Shown: positions 9,235 to 17,319 of the stretch, in pieces
Layout of the letters: every line of letters starts with the position of its first letter
How positions within the stretch are numbered: the first letter of the stretch is position 1
NCBI GenBank assembly: GCA_017561715.1
Contig: JAFZBN010000003.1
Span: 1-64,000, forward strand
Reading direction: 5' to 3'
Origin: Clostridiales bacterium
GTDB lineage: Bacteria; Bacillota; Clostridia; Saccharofermentanales; Saccharofermentanaceae
DNA length: 64,000 nt
Translations under genes and position numbers: made by a program
Notes under the pieces: generated by a model
What the model saw: the letters and a program-made list of their open reading frames with translations, nothing else
What the model was told of the DNA's origin: nothing
Databases searched by the model: none

Positions 9235-9281
9235 TCCTGCTAAGTCTCCTCAGTTATATGCTTTCCAAAACCGTGCTCCCC

Positions 9282-9310
9282 TTGACGTAAAAGTCCCCGA
9301 CTCTTATAAT
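9282..9310 (+). promoter_or_regulatory. Sigma-A promoter of tRNA-Ser(CGA)
   Basis: TTGACG, exactly 17 bp, then TATAAT, ending 18 bp before the tRNA 5' end. A copy of the AAAAGCAC octamer (9313) lies between promoter and tRNA. Confidence 0.85.
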
Positions 9311-9328
9311 CGAAAAGCACCCGTATGT

Positions 9329-9419
9329 GGAGACGTATCGAAGTGGTCATAACGGGGCGCACTCGAAATGCGTTAGCCGGTTTTTCGGCTCGAGGGTTCG
9401 AATCCCTCCGTCTCCGCCA
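9329..9419 (+). tRNA. tRNA-Ser, anticodon CGA
   Basis: Acceptor arm GGAGACG pairs with CGTCTCC, followed by discriminator G and an encoded CCA. The anticodon loop is CTCGAAA (anticodon CGA at 9364-9366) on a 5-bp stem GCGCA/TGCGT. A long variable arm (AGCCGG...TCGGCT) and the T loop GGTTCGAATCC mark a class II serine tRNA. It decodes UCG. Confidence 0.96.
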
Positions 9420-9432
9420 GTACAGATGAAGT

Positions 9433-9480
9433 TACCCCCATTTTTTGTACAGCGATGTACAATGAATGGGGGTACTTTTA
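9433..9480 (+). terminator. Terminator after tRNA-Ser(CGA)
   Basis: Outer stem TACCCCCATT / AATGGGGGTA with an inner GTACA/TGTAC stem, followed by CTTTTAT. It starts 14 nt after the tRNA CCA. Confidence 0.75.
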
Positions 9481-9520
9481 TGCTTGTAACAAAAGAAACC
9501 AAATTAAAAATCGCGCGAAA

Positions 9521-9549
9521 AAAAGCCCCGGAACGTTTCCGGGGCTTTC
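9521..9549 (-). terminator. Terminator of the VanW gene
   Basis: Stem AAAGCCCCGGAA / TTCCGGGGCTTT; on the minus strand it is followed by a run of seven T. It lies just past the stop of the VanW-family gene. Confidence 0.9.
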
Positions 9550-9555
9550 GTGATC

Positions 9556-11283
9556 TTACGGTGTAGCCGGTGTTGCAGGATCTGCCGCTGGCGGTGTGGT
9601 TTCTGCAGGTGCCGCAGGAGTCGTTTCTGCAGGTGCTGCCGGCGTGGTGTCTGCCGGAGCTGCAGGTGTCGTATCTGCAGGTGCTGCCGTGTCGGCCGGC
9701 GGCGTTCCCGTATCCGCCGGCGGTGTAGCCGTATCTGTCGGAGTGGTGTCGATCGCGCCCGTATTCGGGTCAACGGTGCCGGCGGCTCCGCCCGTGCCTA
9801 CGCTGATGATCGCGTTTCTGCACGGATAGTGGCTGGAGAAATAAGGATCTCTCTTGATCTCGTTACCGTCCTTGTCGTACCAGACCTTATAGGACTTGTA
9901 GTCATAGCCGGTGCGGCCGGACTGCGTCTTCTTCTGTTCTCCTGCCGGGAGGTTCGGGTCGTTGACATAAGTCGTTGACGGAGAGATCGTTCTTACGTGC
10001 TCACCGACAAGATCGATGTACTGGCCGTCCGGAAGGAGTCTTCCGAAGATCTCGACGGTAACGTGCAGATCCGCGTAATAAGCATGGATCGCGACCGGAT
10101 AATCCGTGTTGTTCGTGAAGCGGAAGTTCGGGCTGTACCACGTAACTGTCGCGTCGGTTCCCTTATCTACGTATGTACTCGGGATCGAGTGGTTCTTTCT
10201 TTCATCGACTTGGAGGTCCGCCTTCGTAACGCTCTGGTAAAGCATGGTGTTCGCCTGGCAGATACCGCCGCCGAGCTCGTCTCTCATGCTTCCGTTATAG
10301 ATACCGTGAGCCATCTTGTAGCCCTTTTCGGAAGTTCTCTGGCCGATGAATTTATTGAAGTTGAATTGTTCGCCCGGCTGGAGCACGAGACCGTCGATCG
10401 CCTCGCAGACCAGACGGATGTTGGTGTTACGGTTATCGTTATCCGTTGTTTCGGAGGTTGTCGAGGAGACTTTACCGAGAATAGCACGCAGATCGTCCGC
10501 GGATGTTTCCGGCTTCGCAACCTCGGCGGATACGTCGACGACGCAGGTGAACTCGTTATTATCGAGTTTTTCCTTCATGTCGGAAATCGCCTTGTCCATG
10601 TCCATGACGACGCCGTCCTGGGATTCCGAGATGATGAACTCAAGCTTCTCCACATCGAATCCGTCGATAGAAGCTTCCTTTACCTCGGTGTTATGCGGCT
10701 CAAGTGCCTGTCTCGCGAGTGTCTCAATCAGATCCTCATTGACTTCGTACTTGATCTCGAATTCCGCCGGAGTATTCTTCAGCTCCTCGATCTTGTCGTA
10801 GCGCTCCTTCACCGCGTCATCACCGGTGAGCTCACTGGTCCTTCCGTAGTTATAGGCTTCCTCGATCACTTCGTCGATATTACTCTTGACCTTAAGGCCT
10901 TCGGTATTGACCTTGACGAGTTCGCCATCGACCTGGAACTGGATATCCAGTACAGGTGTCTGCGAATCATCTTCATCCCCCGCGAAAAGCGCCTTGACCT
11001 CTTCTATGGTCTTACCGCCTACGTCAGTGCCGTTGATCTTGATGCCGGAATAAAATGCCGTGTCGTCAACGACCTTTTTCATGTTCTCAAGCTCCGAAGG
11101 AGATACTTCCTCGGCCGAAACCGTAGTGCTTTCCGTGCCGGAAGATGTGGTGGAACTACTGCTTCCGCCTTTGTTGTTAAGAAAGATAAATGTGCCGATA
11201 CCGCCGGCGACCAGAACACCTGCCGCGCCGATACCGATCTTCTTAAGAAGTGATTTCTTCTTTTCATCCAGTTCGATCTTCAT
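9556..11283 (-). CDS. VanW-family cell-wall protein with a repeated Thr/Pro/Ala tail
   Basis: A 575-residue surface protein. A cytoplasmic Lys-rich start is followed by one membrane helix (IGIGAAGVLVAGGIGTFIFL), a Ser/Thr linker, and a peptidoglycan-binding-4-like region (about 75-270). The VanW domain follows (about 290-425; GEQFNFNKFIGQRT, GGGICQANTMLYQ, FRFTNNTDYPVAIHAY). The last about 70 residues are tandem PADTTPAA/PAETTPAA repeats, a wall-spanning or stalk-like tail. VanW proteins are linked to cell-wall function but have no proven reaction. I chose the ATG at 11283 (GGGGACG upstream) over an in-frame TTG five codons earlier. Confidence 0.88.
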   Translation of the reverse strand: MKIELDEKKKSLLKKIGIGAAGVLVAGGIGTFIFLNNKGGSSSSTTSSGTESTTVSAEEVSPSELENMKKVVDDTAFYSGIKINGTDVGGKTIEEVKALFAGDEDDSQTPVLDIQFQVDGELVKVNTEGLKVKSNIDEVIEEAYNYGRTSELTGDDAVKERYDKIEELKNTPAEFEIKYEVNEDLIETLARQALEPHNTEVKEASIDGFDVEKLEFIISESQDGVVMDMDKAISDMKEKLDNNEFTCVVDVSAEVAKPETSADDLRAILGKVSSTTSETTDNDNRNTNIRLVCEAIDGLVLQPGEQFNFNKFIGQRTSEKGYKMAHGIYNGSMRDELGGGICQANTMLYQSVTKADLQVDERKNHSIPSTYVDKGTDATVTWYSPNFRFTNNTDYPVAIHAYYADLHVTVEIFGRLLPDGQYIDLVGEHVRTISPSTTYVNDPNLPAGEQKKTQSGRTGYDYKSYKVWYDKDGNEIKRDPYFSSHYPCRNAIISVGTGGAAGTVDPNTGAIDTTPTDTATPPADTGTPPADTAAPADTTPAAPADTTPAAPAETTPAAPAETTPPAADPATPATP

Positions 11284-11485
11284 AATTGTCGTCCCCAACC
11301 TGTCTCTTAGTGTTTCCCTTGTGTTCCTTTTTCCCTAACCCGAGTGCTTTTCGAGAAGAAGGCAAAGCCAACGTCTCTTAACGCGCGCGGTCCATAACAA
11401 AAGATTACTATACAGGGGGTATTCTTTTCAAGAAGATACTATTACCATTCGATAACGAAATCTGACTGGTTTTTACAGGGATTGG

Positions 11486-12643
11486 TCAACGGTCCGGATT
11501 ATCTCTCGAAGAAACCTTCGAGTGGGTCTTGTAGTATTCCTTCTTGTCCTTATACATCAGGTGGTCGATCGCCGAAATGACATCGTCGTTTTCGCCCGTG
11601 TGCGTGAAGATATCGCCGCCGATCGCCGCGGAAAGCTTATAGGGCTTGCCGGATGTCTCGTTGTACTTTTCGACCGCGGTCAGGATCGCGTCTCTGTAAC
11701 GGTCGATGTTGTCTTCCTTGAAACGGCGGATGATGATGATGAACTCATCTCCCGCGAAACGGATCACGATACCATCGGTCTGCACCACGCTTGTCAGGAT
11801 ATCCGCAAACGCGCAGAGCGCCGCATCGCCCTCGGCATGGGAGAAATTGTCGTTGATCGCCTTAAAGCCGTTCAGATCGAGCATCAACGCCGCGACCTTT
11901 TCTTTTCGAAGATGCGTCAGCGTCTGCTTGATGTTATCGAGTTCGTAGCGGTTATAAACGCCCGTCAGTTTATCGATATAGATGCACTCGTTCTGAAGGC
12001 AGATGACGAGTCCCGCAAAAGCGATCGAGTATCCGATCGGCTGCAGCGAGATCCCGTAGATGAATGCCTGGATGCCGATTGCAAAAACGATCGGCGTCAG
12101 GAACTGCCAGACCGGGAAATACCGGAGCGACGGGTTTTTGAGTTTGGAGATGATATAGTACGAATATCCGTACACGATCAGCATCGCGCCCGCCAGGATA
12201 AAGATGGCGTAGTATTCGTCCCTGTGATAGACGTTTGCCGAATCCACGTGGAAGACCACCGGATAGAAAAAGTTCAGGAACAGAAGCGTGCCCTCGGTCA
12301 CGCCGAGCACGACGAAAAACAAGATCTGAAGCTTCGGGACCTTCTGGTCGATGTGATTGATGACCAGGTAGATAATGCCCACGCCGACGATCAGGTTATA
12401 AACATACAGATAGGTATTTCCGAGAATATTGAGTTCCCTGAGAAAAGGTCGTCCCGTCTTACCGTCGCAAAGTGAAACAAACGCATCACCCATGCAGTAG
12501 AAGATCGTGGCAACAACGAGGAATAAGATGATACGGCTCTCTTTTTTTCTCGCAGGCAAACTCCAGCCCTTTGTCAGAAGAATGATCAAGAGCAGAAACA
12601 CGCCAGCGAAATCTGTGCCGAAAATGGATGTCAGATTGATCAT
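11486..12643 (-). CDS. Membrane diguanylate cyclase (GGDEF)
   Basis: A 385-residue protein predicted to make cyclic di-GMP. About 210 residues of hydrophobic helices (seven or eight membrane spans) precede a cytoplasmic GGDEF domain starting at DKLTGVYNRYEL. The active-site motif is RFAGDEF (297-301 AGDEF), a substitution seen in active cyclases, and the domain ends with the usual MYKDKKEYYKTH helix. No upstream RxxD inhibitory site is obvious. The start is uncertain by six codons: ATG at 12643 is preferred to TTG at 12661. The sensory ligand of the membrane part is unknown. Confidence 0.9.
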   Translation of the reverse strand: MINLTSIFGTDFAGVFLLLIILLTKGWSLPARKKESRIILFLVVATIFYCMGDAFVSLCDGKTGRPFLRELNILGNTYLYVYNLIVGVGIIYLVINHIDQKVPKLQILFFVVLGVTEGTLLFLNFFYPVVFHVDSANVYHRDEYYAIFILAGAMLIVYGYSYYIISKLKNPSLRYFPVWQFLTPIVFAIGIQAFIYGISLQPIGYSIAFAGLVICLQNECIYIDKLTGVYNRYELDNIKQTLTHLRKEKVAALMLDLNGFKAINDNFSHAEGDAALCAFADILTSVVQTDGIVIRFAGDEFIIIIRRFKEDNIDRYRDAILTAVEKYNETSGKPYKLSAAIGGDIFTHTGENDDVISAIDHLMYKDKKEYYKTHSKVSSRDNPDR

Positions 12644-12871
12644 GATACAGCTGTGCCTCAACTATCGGCTTAGAGCCTTTCCGTCTCCTTTGCCCGGAAA
12701 AGCACTGCCCGCCTTAATGTGTTTTTCTTCTACCAAGCGGTGCTCTGCCCTCCTTTAGCGGGGCGCTGCCTGTTCACGTAGAGTATATAATCAATCGCGG
12801 GCGCGTTCTATAGTATCGGGACGAAATACACAGATTTTTTACAATTGAACATTTGCGCATATTTGAAAACC

Positions 12872-12900
12872 AAAAGAGCCCGCGCGAGAAGCGCGAGCCC
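12872..12900 (-). terminator. Terminator of the esterase gene
   Basis: On the minus strand, GGGCTCGCGC and GCGCGGGCTC pair over 10 bp (two G-U) around TTCTC and are followed by TTTTGG. It lies just past the stop at 12930. Confidence 0.8.
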
Positions 12901-12929
12901 TGAATTTGATCGATGTAGAATTGGCGCGC

Positions 12930-13973
12930 TCAGGAAAAGATCTGCTCGAAGAACGCCATTGCGAGGTCCGGCCACATCGGCACATCCTTCAGGTTCGGAA
13001 GCGGCGGCATCTGCGGCGGCTCAGGCTTCTCGCCGTTCGGATCGGGATCCGGAAACTGCTCTTTCAGTTCTTTCACACGCTGCTCGGGAACGCGCACGCC
13101 TCTTCCCTCTTTAACGGCTTTTACCGCAAGGTCGACCTGCTCCATCGTATAGGGCTCGCCGAAGTTTCCGTTCTTCCAGTCTTCGTTAAAAACGGAAAGT
13201 CCGTGGAAGCCCTGCGGGAACGCGTGATAGCTGAACGGAACACCGGCTTTTCTCAGCGCACTTGCGAACATCATGCTGTTTTCGACAGGAACAAGATCGT
13301 CCGTGACCGTCTGCCACATAAACGTCGGCGGGGTATTTTCCTTAACGTGTTTTTCGAGCGAAAAGTACTCGTATTCTTCCTTCGGTCCGTCCTGTCCGAG
13401 AAGCGCCCACATCGAGTAGATGTGCGTGAATTCACCGCTCGTGATAACGGGATAGCTTAAGATCATGGCGTCGGGGCGGTTGCTGACAGGATTCAGGTCC
13501 GGATCCGGATCGGTGATCTCTTCAAAATGCACGCCTAAAGATCCGCAGACATGCGCGCCGGCGGAAAATCCGCAGACGATGAGTTTGCCTGGATCCGCGT
13601 CGAATCGGGCGGCGTTCTTTCTTATGTATCTGACGGCGCGTGAAATGTCGTTCATCGGCTGCTTACGAAGCGGCACGGACATCGTGATATCTGTCGTATA
13701 GGTTAGGACGGCGCAGTTCATGCCTTTTTCGTAAAAGACTTTCGCGACGACTCCTGCTTCCGGCGGGACAGCCATGCAGTATCCGCCACCGGGGACCACG
13801 AGCATGAAAGGCCGCGGACATGTGCTTTTCGAAGAGGAAGAGGGCTCCTGACCGGTGCTTTTCGAAGAGGAATCGTCGTGCAGATAAAAACGCAGGTTCG
13901 GCATAAAACCGTATGCGGCTTCGTATGTATATTCTTCCTGTTTCCAGATATTTTCGCGAGTGATCTCTTTCAT
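12930..13973 (-). CDS. Alpha/beta hydrolase, BD-FAE/esterase-lipase type
   Basis: A 347-residue cytosolic esterase-like protein. It shows the oxyanion stretch VVPGGGYCMAVP, the nucleophile elbow VCGFSAGAHV, the acid region around TDDLVPVENS and the catalytic His in FPQGFHGLSVF. This is the pattern of xylan/acetyl esterases and Aes-like enzymes, so removal of acyl groups from plant polysaccharide fragments is plausible but unproven. Residues about 35-60 hold two copies of S-S-S-K-S-T, each encoded by the octamer GTGCTTTT followed by CGAAGAGGA (minus-strand sense SSSKST). This looks like an in-frame insertion of the dispersed motif. The start at 13973 follows AGGGG. Confidence 0.85.
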   Translation of the reverse strand: MKEITRENIWKQEEYTYEAAYGFMPNLRFYLHDDSSSKSTGQEPSSSSKSTCPRPFMLVVPGGGYCMAVPPEAGVVAKVFYEKGMNCAVLTYTTDITMSVPLRKQPMNDISRAVRYIRKNAARFDADPGKLIVCGFSAGAHVCGSLGVHFEEITDPDPDLNPVSNRPDAMILSYPVITSGEFTHIYSMWALLGQDGPKEEYEYFSLEKHVKENTPPTFMWQTVTDDLVPVENSMMFASALRKAGVPFSYHAFPQGFHGLSVFNEDWKNGNFGEPYTMEQVDLAVKAVKEGRGVRVPEQRVKELKEQFPDPDPNGEKPEPPQMPPLPNLKDVPMWPDLAMAFFEQIFS

Positions 13974-14159
13974 AATTCCGTACCCCTGCCCATGCTTCGA
14001 AGCATCCATGATTTTTACCTTTTCTATCTTACACTTTTATCACTTTCCTGCATAGCATCTTACGCTTTTGTCACATAAGGCTATTCCTTACGTTTCCGTC
14101 ATTTTCGGCATTTCGGGGAATGGTACGATGTGGACAACAACAAACAAAGGAGGCCAAGT

Positions 14160-14960
14160 ATGAGCGATTTAGTAATCAAAAGATGTAACATTTCATTTAT
14201 GCTCCGTGCGATCTTTTTTGCCTTCGCAAGCGCATTGCTTACACTTTTTACGGCACTGATGATCAGCTGGAGAACTCTTAACATCGGCGTAGGTTTCGGC
14301 ATGCTTGTCTGCCTTGTGATCATGCTGTACACATTAAGTTTCAGAAAGATCAACGAAAAGATCGCCGATTGCTGGAGAGGTAAAGGAAAGATCGGATTAA
14401 GCATCCTTCTTGCCGTCACAGTCCTCGGTTTCGCATATGTAATCTGCGCCACCGTTTTTATGGTAAGAGGCGCGTATAAGAGAGTCGCCGATTCCGGTGA
14501 GACTCCGGTCGTCATCGTCCTGGGATGTCAGGTCATGGAGGACGGTCCGAGTACTCTTCTTGAAGAGCGTATCGACGCCGCATACGAGTATCTCGTCGAA
14601 CACCCTGAGTGCCCTTGTATCGTTTCCGGCGGTCAGGGTGCCGACGAGGTAATGTCCGAGGCGCAGTGCATGTATAACGAACTGGTACAAAGAGGTATTT
14701 CCGCGGATCGCATCCACATGGAGGACCGTTCCACATCTACTCAGGAAAACCTCGAGTTCAGTAAGAGCATCATGGACGAAAAGGGTCTCGGTAACACGGC
14801 CGTTCTCGTTACCAACGGATGGCATGAGTTCCGTGCCCAGCTCATCGCGGAAGACTTAGGTCTCACCTGCGGTGCGGCAAGTGCAGATACGCCGCTGGCG
14901 CTTCTGCCGTGCAACTACATTCGTGAGCTGTTTGGTATCGCCTATCAGGTATTCCTGTGA
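14160..14960 (+). CDS. DUF218 (YdcF/SanA/ElyC) membrane protein
   Basis: A 266-residue protein with three hydrophobic segments in the first about 105 residues, followed by a DUF218 domain: TPVVIVLGCQVMEDGPSTLL, the middle CIVSGGQGADEVMSEAQCMY, DRSTSTQENLEFS and VTNGWHEFRAQ. The conserved acidic and His residues sit as in SanA/ElyC proteins, which are linked to cell-envelope precursor homeostasis; the biochemical activity is unknown. The ATG at 14160 is chosen because AAAGGAGG lies 6 nt upstream. The gene is monocistronic, with a clear terminator downstream. Confidence 0.88.
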   Translation: MSDLVIKRCNISFMLRAIFFAFASALLTLFTALMISWRTLNIGVGFGMLVCLVIMLYTLSFRKINEKIADCWRGKGKIGLSILLAVTVLGFAYVICATVFMVRGAYKRVADSGETPVVIVLGCQVMEDGPSTLLEERIDAAYEYLVEHPECPCIVSGGQGADEVMSEAQCMYNELVQRGISADRIHMEDRSTSTQENLEFSKSIMDEKGLGNTAVLVTNGWHEFRAQLIAEDLGLTCGAASADTPLALLPCNYIRELFGIAYQVFL

Positions 14961-15004
14961 GTGAAACAAATTTAGCCAAAAGCCTATAATCCCTCTTAAC
15001 GGAA

Positions 15005-15037
15005 AGCGCCGGTCGCGATCATCGCACCGGCGTTTTT
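15005..15037 (+). terminator. Terminator after the DUF218 gene
   Basis: Stem GCGCCGGTCGCGA / TCGCACCGGCGT (one bulge) followed by TTTTT. A GTGCTTTT octamer (15040) follows immediately. Confidence 0.8.
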
Positions 15038-15156
15038 CGGTGCTTTTTGTGCACGGCTTGGGTATGAGCGGGGCGCGCGGCGGGCGCGTGGGCGCGTGGA
15101 AACGTGGGCGCATTGCCTCGGCGGTTGGCATCGGGCGCCGCGGCGCGGCGTATTCG

Positions 15157-16533
15157 TCAGCGTACCACGCGGCAGGAATCGTATCCGTAATACCATAGGA
15201 TCGCGATCTCGTTTCTTCCGATCTTTTCGCCGCAGATCAGAACCGGGATCGCCGGCGGACAGAAGCAGTCAACAAGGTGCGCGATCCGGCCTTCCGCTTC
15301 GCCTACCGGGATCGTTTCCCAGGGCGACATTGCCGCTTCGCGCATGCTCATGACTTTTTCCGGAAGAGTGGCGCGCGGCGGGCGGTTGGTGCTGCTTGCG
15401 TCGTTTTCATCGGACGCGCTGTCCGCGCCTTTTTTCGCGATATTCAGTACAGCTTCAACGACTGTTTCGATCTCTTCTTTGGTGTTATTCGGAGACACCA
15501 TCAGAACAATCTGATCCGGGTCGGAAAACTCCACTTCGATCGGTGTTTTATTCTCTCTCAGATACTGCGCGAAAAGATCCCCCGTGCATCCTTTTTCTTT
15601 TGTCGATATCGTGATCTTCAGCGGCTCCTCGCCAAGGAGAGAAAAGCCGTTGTCGGATAGTGCTTTTTCCGCGGAAGAAACGAGATCGATCGTGTTCTTC
15701 AGATCCGCTTTGAAGGTCGTCTCGAGGATCGGATTGAGGGCGTCCAGGCTCTGCAGGATCAGCCACGACGGACTTGTCGAAGCGAAAAGCGACATCGCGG
15801 TCTTCACGTCATCTTTCTTCGCGGAAAGGATGTTCGAATTCACGTGAAGATAAGCGGCTCCGGTAAGTGCCGGAAGCGTCTTGTGCGCGGAGTCACAACA
15901 CATGTCCGCACCGAGATCGATCGGGTGAAGCGACGACTCCAGGAACTTAAGATACGCGCCGTGCGCATTGTCGACGACCAGCGGGATCGCGTTGTCGTGG
16001 CAGACTTTTGCGATCTCTTTGATCGGCAGGATGTGGCCGGTGTAATCCGGCGAAGTCAGGTAGACGCAGCAAGGAAGATTTCCACGCTTTTTCGTCGCGT
16101 CGGAAAGTGCTTTTGCCACGTCGGAAGCTGTGATGTTCGAAGAGATCAGCGAGTCGTTTTCAGGCGCGATCCACTCAGCGTCGATATCGAGCAAAACGCA
16201 CGCGGAAACGAAGGTCTTGTGGACGTTTCGGGCAGCGAGGATCCAGGGCTTTTCGGTCTTGGAGCCGGCGGCTCGACAGAGATAGAGCATCGCGCGGATG
16301 CAAAGGGACGAACCCTCGGTCGAATAATAGGTGTCGCAGCCGAAGATCTGCGAGGCGTTTTTCTCGCTTTCGCCGATGATGCCGCTCGCGTGGAAAAGGT
16401 CGTCCGCGCCGGCGATCTCCGTGATGTCGGAAGCCGCCTCAGGATCGCCCTTTCCCTTGTGGCCGGGCATGTGCATGCGGACGGCATTACTCGCCGCGTA
16501 ATTTCTGACGAAATCCAGAATCGGTGTATTCAC
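15157..16533 (-). CDS. PLP-dependent Orn/Lys/Arg decarboxylase family protein
   Basis: A 458-residue fold-type I PLP enzyme of the bacilli SpeA/YaaO group, which decarboxylates arginine or lysine to start polyamine synthesis. It begins with the family's MHMPGHKGKG. The Schiff-base Lys is in DSAHKTLPALTGAAYL after the PLP-contact stretch VVDNAHGAYL. The C-terminal domain holds CFCPPAIPVLICGEKIG. Length (about 460-490) is typical of the short form. The substrate cannot be assigned from motifs. No speE or speB lies nearby. The first about 100 bp upstream are array-free; array B starts after that. Confidence 0.85.
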   Translation of the reverse strand: MNTPILDFVRNYAASNAVRMHMPGHKGKGDPEAASDITEIAGADDLFHASGIIGESEKNASQIFGCDTYYSTEGSSLCIRAMLYLCRAAGSKTEKPWILAARNVHKTFVSACVLLDIDAEWIAPENDSLISSNITASDVAKALSDATKKRGNLPCCVYLTSPDYTGHILPIKEIAKVCHDNAIPLVVDNAHGAYLKFLESSLHPIDLGADMCCDSAHKTLPALTGAAYLHVNSNILSAKKDDVKTAMSLFASTSPSWLILQSLDALNPILETTFKADLKNTIDLVSSAEKALSDNGFSLLGEEPLKITISTKEKGCTGDLFAQYLRENKTPIEVEFSDPDQIVLMVSPNNTKEEIETVVEAVLNIAKKGADSASDENDASSTNRPPRATLPEKVMSMREAAMSPWETIPVGEAEGRIAHLVDCFCPPAIPVLICGEKIGRNEIAILWYYGYDSCRVVR

Positions 16534-16630
16534 GCGCCCGCCTCCTTTCGTTTTCTTCGCGCTTTCAAAAGCGATTTTAACCTCTTATGATCAGTCGGTC
16601 AAATGCTGCTCTTTGTTGGTCGGGGCGGCA

Positions 16631-17253
16631 GATAAGTTCATTTTGTTTATTTGCGGGAAATGAACTTATTATTTTGGCGCGCAGATAAGTTCAAAACACG
16701 ATTTTCTATCAAATGAACTTATCTTGAAGGCATAAAGATAAGTTCAATACGCGTATTTCTTCGAAATGAACTTATTCTGAGAGCACGAAGATAAGTGCAA
16801 AATGCCGATTTCTTCAGAATGAACTTATCTCGAGTGAAAAATTATAAGTTCAAATCGTCACTTTTTCCCAAATGAACTTATCCGGCACACATAAAGATAA
16901 GATCAAATCACGTTTTTTCATCAAAAGATCCTATCTCAAAGACAAGAGGATAAGATCAAATCACGCCTTTTCACCAAAAGATCCTATCTCAAAGACAAGA
17001 GGATAAGATCAAATCACGGTTTCCTTCCAAATGATCTTATCTGAAGAGTGAAGAAATAGGATCCAACCGCCTTTTTCTTGAAAATGATCTTATCTTGAAG
17101 CTATGAAGATAAGAGAAAAATGCCGATTTTCTCGAAAAGATCTTATCTCGGAGCCGTAAAGATAAGATCATAACGGCATTTTCAGCAAAAAGCTCTTATT
17201 CGGCAAACAAAAAGATAAGATCAAATCGCGGTTTTCACAAATTTGATCTTATC
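16631..17253. repeat. Hairpin array B: twelve 53-bp palindromic units with no indels
   Basis: Twelve units start at 16631, 16684, 16737, 16790, 16843, 16896, 16949, 17002, 17055, 17108, 17161 and 17214, exactly 53 bp apart. Each is a 9-bp arm, 22-bp loop, 9-bp arm and 13-bp spacer. Units 1-5 use GATAAGTTC/GAACTTATC, while units 6-12 mostly use GATAAGATC/GATCTTATC, so the change in one arm is matched in the other. Loops share an AAATCACG...TTTTC...AAA pattern. Units 6 and 7 are almost identical. The array fills the gap between the SCIFF maturase stop and the decarboxylase start. No coding frame or cas gene accompanies it. Confidence 0.92.
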
Positions 17254-17319
17254 TTCTCTTCAAACAGCACCTCGCTACCTCTCGAAAAGCACCGTTCGAT
17301 CATACAAAAGTTAAAACTG

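Noticed and set aside
9997..11253. Long plus-strand frame opposite the VanW gene
   Set aside because: A shadow of the real minus-strand gene; no domain or start signal.
16631..17253. Array B as a CRISPR array
   Set aside because: Units are diverged palindromes with similar rather than unique intervening sequence, and there are no cas genes or leader.
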